Assembly: GCF_000855665.1 (NCBI RefSeq)
Contig: NZ_JXSS01000110.1
Coordinates: forward strand, 1 to 64,000
Length of the DNA: 64,000 nucleotides
Source of the DNA: Lysobacter sp. A03
Lineage (GTDB): Bacteria > Pseudomonadota > Gammaproteobacteria > Xanthomonadales > Xanthomonadaceae
Direction of reading: 5' to 3'
The notes under the pieces were generated by a model. It saw nothing but the letters and a program-made list of their open reading frames with translations, did no database searches and had not been told where the DNA came from. How positions within the stretch are numbered: the first letter of the stretch is position 1; each line of letters starts with the position of its first letter. Positions 58,161 through 64,000 of this stretch are shown piece by piece. Both the position numbers and the translations under genes were made by a program.

Positions 58161-58730
58161 ATGTTGCGTGCCGCTGCTTTTCTTGTCCTGCTGTCATCCG
58201 CCGGAGTAGCAAGCGCGCAAAGTGCTGCCGCCTGCAGCAGCCTGTCGGCGCCCGCTGTGCCGGTCCAGCGCACCTTGATCGTCCCGATCGCCTCGGAGTT
58301 TCGCACTCCGGGACGCCAGTTGGGCGCGCCCTCGGGCGTCCTGTCACAGGCTTTGAGCGAGTCGCTTTCCGCCGAGCAGGTGATATTTCGCAAACACATT
58401 GAGAGTTGCGCCGTGTTTGCCAGCATCGCGCCACCCGCCTCACCCGCGAGCCTGCCGGCCGCGACGGTGGCGCCTGCAGTGCCGGGCTCCGGCGCAGTGC
58501 CCACGGCGACCGATCCGGCCGCTTACAAGCCGCGTACCGAATTCGACAACACGCCGTGGCGGTTCAACATGAGCGAGAACGGCCAGCGGATGACCGCCGA
58601 CGCCTTCGACGAGTGGATGAAGGCCAAGGGGCTGCAGGTGGTTGGCGGCAAGTTCATGCGGATTCCGGCCGCGGCCGCGGCGCCCGCGGTCGAAGCGGAT
58701 GCAGCCGAAACGCCGGTCCAGGAACAGTAG
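58161..58730 (+). CDS. Small secreted protein of unknown function
   Basis: I do not recognise this protein. The 189-residue precursor has a signal peptide (MLRAAAFLVLLSSAGVASA) and a first segment with Cys25 and Cys83, the only cysteines outside the signal. An Ala/Pro/Val linker (about 87-121) follows, then a compact charged segment (FDNTPWRFNMSENGQRMTAD, then AFDEWMKAKG, about residues 128-168) and an Ala/Glu-rich tail. AGGAG stands eight bases before the ATG. It lies between an OmpA gene and a strong terminator of its own, so it is probably a single-gene transcript acting in the periplasm or outside. Confidence 0.75.
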   Translation: MLRAAAFLVLLSSAGVASAQSAAACSSLSAPAVPVQRTLIVPIASEFRTPGRQLGAPSGVLSQALSESLSAEQVIFRKHIESCAVFASIAPPASPASLPAATVAPAVPGSGAVPTATDPAAYKPRTEFDNTPWRFNMSENGQRMTADAFDEWMKAKGLQVVGGKFMRIPAAAAAPAVEADAAETPVQEQ

Positions 58731-58783
58731 ACGCTCAACTCGAGCAAATTCGGATGTTCGACAAGGGTCGAGTCCAGGAAATG

Positions 58784-58809
58784 AAAACGGCCGCAGATGC
58801 GGCCGTTTT
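58784..58809. terminator. Terminator after the small secreted protein
   Basis: AAAACGGCCGC (58784-58794), an AGAT loop, and GCGGCCGTTTT (58799-58809) form eleven perfect pairs with A- and T-runs. Loop and closing bases (GC-AGAT-GC) are the same as in the prpC terminator. It could also stop minus-strand read-through from kbl, which ends about 130 bases away. Confidence 0.92.
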
Positions 58810-58940
58810 CATTTGTGCTTAGCTGAGGTCTTTGCCGGTTGACCGATCTGCAGCGCCAGAGTCAGGCACTCTGCAGTGATGACGCCGATTCCAGAACACC
58901 CAACGCTGGGCGCCCGGGCGTGCGGGCCGTGGCCGCACCC

Positions 58941-60134
58941 TCAGCCGTTCAACACGCCCAGTTCGCGCCCGATGCGGATGAACGAATCAATAGCCTGGTC
59001 GAGCTGCTCGCGGGTGTGTGCGGCGCTGATCTGGGTGCGGATGCGCGCCTCGCCCTGAGGTACCACGGGGAAGAAGAATCCGATCACGTAGATGCCTTCA
59101 TCCAGCAGCCGGTTGGCGAACTTTTGTGCCATCGGCGCGTCATACAACATGACGGGGACGATCGGATGGTTGCCGGGCTTGAGGTCGAAGCCGGCCGCGC
59201 TCATTTTCTCGCGGAAGTAACGTGTGTTCTCTTCCAGCGTGGTGCGCATCGCGTCGGCGCCAACCAGCATCTGGAAGGCCTTGGTACCGGCGGCGACGAC
59301 GTGCGGAGGCAGCGAGTTGGAGAACAGGTACGGGCGCGAGCGCTGGCGCAGCAGCTCGATAACTTCCTTTTTGCCCGTAGTGAAGCCGCCCACGGCGCCG
59401 CCCATGGCCTTGCCCAGGGTGCCGGTGAAGATATCGATGCGGTCCATGACGCCCTTGAGTTCCGCCGAACCCCGGCCGGTGGCGCCTATGAACCCGGTCG
59501 CGTGGCAGTCGTCGATGTGCACTAAGGCGCCGTATTTCGCCGCCAGTGCGCAAATCTCGTCGAGTGGGGCGACGAAGCCGTCCATTGAGAACACGCCATC
59601 GGTGGTGATCAATTTGGTCTTGCAGCCAGCCGCGTCCGCCGCCTGCAGCTGGGTTTCCAGATCGGCCATGTCGCAGTTGGCGTAGCGGAAGCGCTGGGCC
59701 TTGCACAGACGTACACCGTCAATGATCGAGGCATGGTTGAGGCTGTCGGAAATGACCGCGTCCTCAGGCCCCAGCAAAGGATCGTACAAGCCGCCGTTGG
59801 CGTCGAAGCAGGACGCGTACAGGATGGTGTCTTCGGTGCCGAAGAAATCGGCGATCGTCTCCTCCAGCTCTTTGTGCAGGTCTTGGGTACCGCAGATGAA
59901 GCGGACGGATGCCATGCCGAAACCGTGGGAATCCAGCGCGTCCTTGGCGGCCTGGATCAGCTCGGGATGGTCGGCCAGGCCGAGGTAGTTGTTGGCACAG
60001 AAGTTCAGCACCGTACTGCCGTCCTCCAGGGTGATCTGCGCCGACTGCGGGCTGCTGATCACACGCTCGGATTTGAACAGGCCGGCCTCACGGATTTCCT
60101 CGAGGCTGGTGGCGTAACGTTTGGTCAGGGACAT
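58941..60134 (-). CDS. kbl: Glycine C-acetyltransferase (2-amino-3-ketobutyrate CoA ligase)
   Basis: Kbl splits 2-amino-3-ketobutyrate with CoA into glycine and acetyl-CoA. The 397-residue PLP enzyme of the alpha-oxoamine synthase family has [57 protein letters not shown] and the PLP lysine in [14 protein letters not shown]. It is downstream of tdh on the same strand (124-base gap), so the two enzymes form the threonine-to-glycine pathway. The stretch from 58731 to 58940 holds only the terminator above. Confidence 0.97.
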   Translation of the reverse strand: MSLTKRYATSLEEIREAGLFKSERVISSPQSAQITLEDGSTVLNFCANNYLGLADHPELIQAAKDALDSHGFGMASVRFICGTQDLHKELEETIADFFGTEDTILYASCFDANGGLYDPLLGPEDAVISDSLNHASIIDGVRLCKAQRFRYANCDMADLETQLQAADAAGCKTKLITTDGVFSMDGFVAPLDEICALAAKYGALVHIDDCHATGFIGATGRGSAELKGVMDRIDIFTGTLGKAMGGAVGGFTTGKKEVIELLRQRSRPYLFSNSLPPHVVAAGTKAFQMLVGADAMRTTLEENTRYFREKMSAAGFDLKPGNHPIVPVMLYDAPMAQKFANRLLDEGIYVIGFFFPVVPQGEARIRTQISAAHTREQLDQAIDSFIRIGRELGVLNG

Positions 60135-60258
60135 GGCGGCTCCAGAAAGTCGTAGTCGATGTCGGGTCGGTGCGCGTGGATTACGTTCGCGCAGCTGCGG
60201 AAAAGGGCGGTGTGCGCTGGGCGTTCGCCAGCGGCGCGGCGTGGCGAGCGGGTCGCAC

Positions 60259-61338
60259 TCAGTTCCAGCTGAGCACGATCTTGCCCGACTGGCCGGCTTC
60301 CATGAGGTCGAAACCCTTCTGGAATTCGTCCACCGGGAGCTGGTGGGTCAGCACCTTGCCCAACGGGAATCCGCCCAGCACCAGCTGGGTCATCTTGTAC
60401 CAGGTCTCATACATCTTGCGCCCATAGATGCCATGCAGGGTCAGGCCCTTGAAGATGATCTTGTCCCAGTCCGCGCCGGCGCCTTGGGGCATGATGCCGA
60501 GCAGCGCGATCTTGCCGCCGTGGTACATGCACTCGAGCATGTCGTTGAAGGCGCGCGGGTTGCCGCTCATCTCCAGACCGACGTCGAAGCCTTCCATGTG
60601 CAGGTCCTTCATCACGTTCTTCAGCGGTGTGTTGGCGACGTTGACCACGCGGGTGGCGCCCATGTCGGCAGCGAGCTTGAGCCGATAGTCGTTGACGTCG
60701 GTGACCACCACGTTGCGCGCGCCGATGTGCTTGCAGATGCCCGCCGCGATGATGCCGATGGGGCCGGCGCCGGTGATCAGCACGTCCTCGCCGACCACGT
60801 CGAACTCCAGCGCGCAGTGGGCCGCGTTGCCGTAGGGGTCGAAGAAGGCCGCCAGCTCGCTGGGGATCTGGTCGGGGATCGGCCACAGGTTGGTCGCCGG
60901 CATCACGATGTACTCGGCAAACGCGCCGTTGCGGTTGACGCCGATGCCGACGGTGTTGGGGCACAGGTGCTGGCGGCCACCGCGGCAATTACGGCAGTGG
61001 CCGCAGACGATGTGGCCTTCGGCCGAAACCCGTTGGCCGACGCGATAGCCGGTCACGCCCGGGCCGACGTCGACGATGCGGCCGACGAACTCGTGGCCGA
61101 TCACCAGGCCTGGCTTGACGGTGCGCTGGCTCCACTCGTCCCACAGGTAGATGTGCAGGTCCGTGCCGCAGATCGCGGTCTTCTCCAGCTTGATCAGGAC
61201 CTCGTTGGCGCCGGCGGTGGGTACTGGCACGTCTTCCATCCAGATGCCTTTTCCGGCTTCGCGCTTGACCAGCGCCTTCATCGTGGAGGGGATCAAGTGC
61301 GCTGCGTTGGGCTGCGCGTTGGCGGTGGTATCGGACAT
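60259..61338 (-). CDS. tdh: L-threonine 3-dehydrogenase
   Basis: Tdh oxidises threonine to 2-amino-3-ketobutyrate with NAD. The zinc alcohol-dehydrogenase-family protein has the catalytic-zinc region [17 protein letters not shown] and GHEFVGRI, the structural-zinc cysteines in [15 protein letters not shown], and [20 protein letters not shown] for NAD. Two starts are possible. ATG 61338 gives 359 residues with a 19-residue Asn/Ala-rich lead. ATG 61281 ([20 protein letters not shown]) gives 340 residues, matching E. coli. Neither has a good ribosome-binding site; I kept the longer form with low certainty about the start. kbl follows. Confidence 0.95.
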   Translation of the reverse strand: MSDTTANAQPNAAHLIPSTMKALVKREAGKGIWMEDVPVPTAGANEVLIKLEKTAICGTDLHIYLWDEWSQRTVKPGLVIGHEFVGRIVDVGPGVTGYRVGQRVSAEGHIVCGHCRNCRGGRQHLCPNTVGIGVNRNGAFAEYIVMPATNLWPIPDQIPSELAAFFDPYGNAAHCALEFDVVGEDVLITGAGPIGIIAAGICKHIGARNVVVTDVNDYRLKLAADMGATRVVNVANTPLKNVMKDLHMEGFDVGLEMSGNPRAFNDMLECMYHGGKIALLGIMPQGAGADWDKIIFKGLTLHGIYGRKMYETWYKMTQLVLGGFPLGKVLTHQLPVDEFQKGFDLMEAGQSGKIVLSWN

Positions 61339-61519
61339 GGATGGCCTGGCGAAAACGGCGGGGTTTGGGACCGATTGTACCGGCCACGCCTTTAGTCCCG
61401 ATGACGGCAGTCGCCCAACCCGGCCGCGCAGCCGGCTCAAGGGCATGACCGTTGGCGGTTGCGGACGCTGCGTGGCATTGCTTATCGTCGAAGGTTGCAT
61501 ATCACCTACCGGGGCAACC

Positions 61520-63697
61520 GTGAACTTTCGAATCCTCTCGGCGGCCCTGACCGTCGCGCTCGCATCCACCGCCGCCCACGCCGATGAAGGCATGTGGCAA
61601 CCCAGCCAGATGCCCGAGTTGGCCGCCCAGCTGAAGGCGCGCGGCCTGGAGATGGACCCGGCGGCGTTGTCCAACCTTGCCGGCAAACCGCTGGATGCGG
61701 TCATCAGCCTGGGTGGTTGCACGGCAAGCTTCGTGTCCCCTACGGGTCTGGTGGTGAGCAACCATCACTGCGTTTACGGCGCGGTCCAGTACAACTCCAC
61801 GCCCGATCGCGACCTGCTCAGTGACGGGTTTGTCGCCAAGACCCTCGCCGAGGAGCTGCCGGCCGAGCCCAATGCACGCATCTACGTCACCCAGGAGATC
61901 GCAGACGTCACCGCCCGGATCACCGACGGTCTGGACGGCCTGGATGGCAAGACCCGCTACGACACCGTGGAGTCGCGCAGCAAGGCGCTCGTGGCCGAGT
62001 GCGAGCAGCCCGGCGGCCTGCGCTGCAATGTCTACAACTTCCACGGCGGCCTTCAGTTCTCGCTGATCCGCCAGCTGGAGATCCGCGACGTGCGTCTGGT
62101 GTACGCGCCACCCGACTCGATCGGCAAGTTCGGCGGTGACGAGGACAACTTCGAGTGGCCGCGCCACACCGGCGACTGGGGGTTCCTGCGCGCCTACGTT
62201 GGCAAGGACGGCAAGCCGGCGGCGTACTCCGCCGACAACGTGCCCTACAAGCCGGCCAGCTGGTTGACGGTGGCCCAGCAGCCGCTGGAGGAGGGTGACT
62301 ACGTCATGGTGACCGGCTATCCCGGTTCCACCGATCGATACCGCCTGCCAGGCGAGGTCAAGGAAGCGATCGAGTGGCGCTATCCGACGATGGTGGGCTA
62401 CTTCGGCGACTACCTGGCCACGATTGATCGAACGACCGCCGGCGACAAGGCGGCGGCGCTCAAGTACGCCTCCACCGTCGCCGGTATCAACAACGTGCTC
62501 AAGCTGTATCAGGGCAACCTGGACGGCTTCGCCCAGATGGACGATCCGCTGGGCATGAAGCAGGCGCGCGAAGACGCGCTGGAGGCATGGCTGGGCAAGC
62601 GCGGCAGCGAGGGCCGGGCGCAGCTGGACGCCATTCGCGCGCTGGAGAAGGAACTGGCCGAGGATCGCGCAACCCGTGAGCGTGACCTGTGGTTCAACAA
62701 CACCCTGGGTGGCGGGTTGCCCGGCGTGGCGGTAAACCTGTATCGCAACGCGATCGAGCAGGCCAAGCCGGACGCGGAGCGCAAGCCGGGCTATCAGGAT
62801 CGTGATGCACCGCGCATCGCCGGCTCGATGACGGCGTTCGACAAGCGCTACGACGCCAAGGTGGACCAGGCACTGATGTCGCTGCGCCTGCAGCGCTACG
62901 CCAGCCAGGTGCCTGCGGCGCAACGCATCGCCGCCCTCGACCGTTGGCTGGGTATCGGCGCCACCGACACGACCATCCCCGGACTGGAGACCAAGCTCAA
63001 CGCGCTGTACGCCGGCTCAAAGCTCGGCGACGCGGACACCCGTCTCGCGCTGCTGAAGGCGGACAAGGCCGAGATCGAGACCTCCAACGACACCGCCTTG
63101 CAGCTGGCGGTGGCGATGATGCCGACCGTGTTGCAGATCGAGGCTGACGCCGAGGCCCGCTCCGGCCGGATCTCGGCACTGCGGCCGCAGTACATGCAGG
63201 CGATGATCGATTTCAACCAGTCCCAGAACAAGCCGGTCTATCCGGATGCCAACAGCTCGCTGCGCATCACCTTCGGCACCGTGAGGGGTTACTCGCCGCG
63301 CGACGGCGTGCAGATGACGCCGTTCACGACGCTGGCCGGCATCGTCGCCAAGACCACCGGCAAGGATCCCTTCATCACGCCACAGTCGGAACTCGACGCG
63401 ATTGCCGCCGGCAAGGGCGCCCAGTACCGGATGGACTCGCTGGGCGATGTGCCGGTGAACTTCCTCAGCGACGTGGATACCACCGGCGGCAACTCCGGAT
63501 CACCCACCCTGAATGCCAAAGGCGAGCTGGTTGGCCTGTTGTTTGACGGCAACTACGAAAGCCTCAGCGCCGGCTGGATCTTCAACCCCGAACTGACCCG
63601 CTCGATCCACGTCGATACCCGCTATATGCGCTGGGTGATGGACGAGGTCGATCACGCTGAACACCTCCTGGAGGAGATGGGACTGCCGCATGACTGA
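61520..63697 (+). CDS. Family S46 dipeptidyl-peptidase, DPP7-like (DAP BII type)
   Basis: S46 exopeptidases remove dipeptides from peptide N-termini in the periplasm or outside. The 725-residue precursor has a signal peptide ([19 protein letters not shown]), the catalytic His in [13 protein letters not shown] (His83), and the catalytic Ser in [17 protein letters not shown]. The residue 18 positions after that Ser, in LLFDGNYE, is Gly. In characterised S46 enzymes Gly there marks DPP7 (hydrophobic P1) and Arg marks DPP11 (Asp/Glu P1). The likely start is GTG 61520. A longer in-frame opening crosses the tdh promoter side. The next S46 gene overlaps its stop. Confidence 0.92.
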   Translation: MNFRILSAALTVALASTAAHADEGMWQPSQMPELAAQLKARGLEMDPAALSNLAGKPLDAVISLGGCTASFVSPTGLVVSNHHCVYGAVQYNSTPDRDLLSDGFVAKTLAEELPAEPNARIYVTQEIADVTARITDGLDGLDGKTRYDTVESRSKALVAECEQPGGLRCNVYNFHGGLQFSLIRQLEIRDVRLVYAPPDSIGKFGGDEDNFEWPRHTGDWGFLRAYVGKDGKPAAYSADNVPYKPASWLTVAQQPLEEGDYVMVTGYPGSTDRYRLPGEVKEAIEWRYPTMVGYFGDYLATIDRTTAGDKAAALKYASTVAGINNVLKLYQGNLDGFAQMDDPLGMKQAREDALEAWLGKRGSEGRAQLDAIRALEKELAEDRATRERDLWFNNTLGGGLPGVAVNLYRNAIEQAKPDAERKPGYQDRDAPRIAGSMTAFDKRYDAKVDQALMSLRLQRYASQVPAAQRIAALDRWLGIGATDTTIPGLETKLNALYAGSKLGDADTRLALLKADKAEIETSNDTALQLAVAMMPTVLQIEADAEARSGRISALRPQYMQAMIDFNQSQNKPVYPDANSSLRITFGTVRGYSPRDGVQMTPFTTLAGIVAKTTGKDPFITPQSELDAIAAGKGAQYRMDSLGDVPVNFLSDVDTTGGNSGSPTLNAKGELVGLLFDGNYESLSAGWIFNPELTRSIHVDTRYMRWVMDEVDHAEHLLEEMGLPHD

Positions 63698-64000
63698 CAC
63701 CAACGCAACCCTGAAGACCGCCGTGCGCGGGGCATTGCTGGCGACCGCCGCCGGCCTCGCGTTTGGCGCCCACGCCGATGAAGGCATGTGGATGCCCTCG
63801 CAGCTGCCGCAGATCGCCGACCAGTTGGCTGCGGCCGGCTACAAGGGCGATCCCGCCGCGCTGGCCGACCTGACCCGCCCGCCGATGAGCGCGGTGGTGT
63901 CGCTGGGCGGATGTACCGCCAGCTTCGTGTCCCCACAGGGTCTGGTGGTGACCAACCACCACTGCGCCTATGGGGCGATCCAGCTCAACTCGACGCCGCA
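63690..64000 (+). CDS. Second family S46 dipeptidyl-peptidase, N-terminal part (cut by window edge)
   Basis: The first 103 codons are present. They read [20 protein letters not shown] (signal region, ending AHA before DEGMWMPSQLPQ), [20 protein letters not shown] and HCAYGAIQLNSTP, closely parallel to the preceding gene, including the catalytic His. The ATG at 63690 lies inside the last codons of the first peptidase gene (eight-base overlap), so translation is coupled. The residue that separates DPP7 from DPP11 lies beyond the right edge. In Pseudoxanthomonas two such enzymes (DAP BII and DAP BIII) are known, so a complementary specificity is plausible. Confidence 0.9.
   Translation, partial: MTDTNATLKTAVRGALLATAAGLAFGAHADEGMWMPSQLPQIADQLAAAGYKGDPAALADLTRPPMSAVVSLGGCTASFVSPQGLVVTNHHCAYGAIQLNSTP

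Noticed and set aside
61502-62923. A 473-codon open frame antisense to the first S46 peptidase.
   Set aside because: Mirror frame with biased composition; the plus-strand gene has a signal peptide and catalytic motifs.

Overview
The window is GC-rich bacterial chromosome from a gammaproteobacterium of the Xanthomonadaceae/Lysobacteraceae type (Lysobacter, Luteimonas and Pseudoxanthomonas are the kind of genera that fit; I cannot name the genus). The evidence is the gene order prfA-hemA-TPR-lolB-ispE-tRNA-prs-rplY-pth-ychF (shared with Pseudomonas and xanthomonads), the xanthomonad-style L4 and L23 proteins, the absence of rpmJ after secY, and a tandem pair of family S46 dipeptidyl-peptidases typical of this family. 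Almost everything is core genome. I see no phage, insertion sequence, CRISPR array, toxin or defence locus.

Layout. 1-8.7 kb: translation-termination, haem, lipoprotein-sorting, isoprenoid and nucleotide genes, with prfA and hemA on the minus strand and a TPR-protein/lolB/ispE/tRNA-Gln/prs/rplY/pth/ychF series on the plus strand. 8.8-11.6 kb: a tRNA-Tyr/Gly/Thr - tuf - tRNA-Trp - secE - nusG cluster. 11.7-23 kb: rplKAJL-rpoBC. 23.1-27.6 kb: the str operon (rpsL, rpsG, fusA, second tuf). 27.7-38.6 kb: the S10 and spc operons through secY. 38.6-41.9 kb: the alpha operon (rpsM, rpsK, rpsD, rpoA, rplQ), closed by a clear terminator.

42-64 kb is a looser mix of housekeeping and envelope genes: dsbB, class II DAHP synthase, typA (minus), ppiB, an aspartate-type aminotransferase, mdh, prpC (2-methylcitrate synthase), a GST, a SleB-type wall hydrolase and fadH (all three minus), prpD, two tandem OmpA-family porins, a small secreted protein of unknown function, tdh-kbl (threonine to glycine, minus), and two S46 peptidases, the second cut by the window edge.

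How it fits together: the first 42 kb builds the ribosome, RNA polymerase, the Sec channel and the elongation factors, apparently from a few strong promoters. The str and S10 promoters are near-copies of each other. The most interesting signals are non-coding. Long, hairpin-rich gaps interrupt operons that are otherwise tightly packed (before rplJ, before rpsE, before rpsM, and between rpsN and rpsH). They look like cis-regulatory RNA leaders, at least two of which sit where the E. coli paradigm does not put one. I did not find a convincing new multi-gene system; the findings are graded accordingly.
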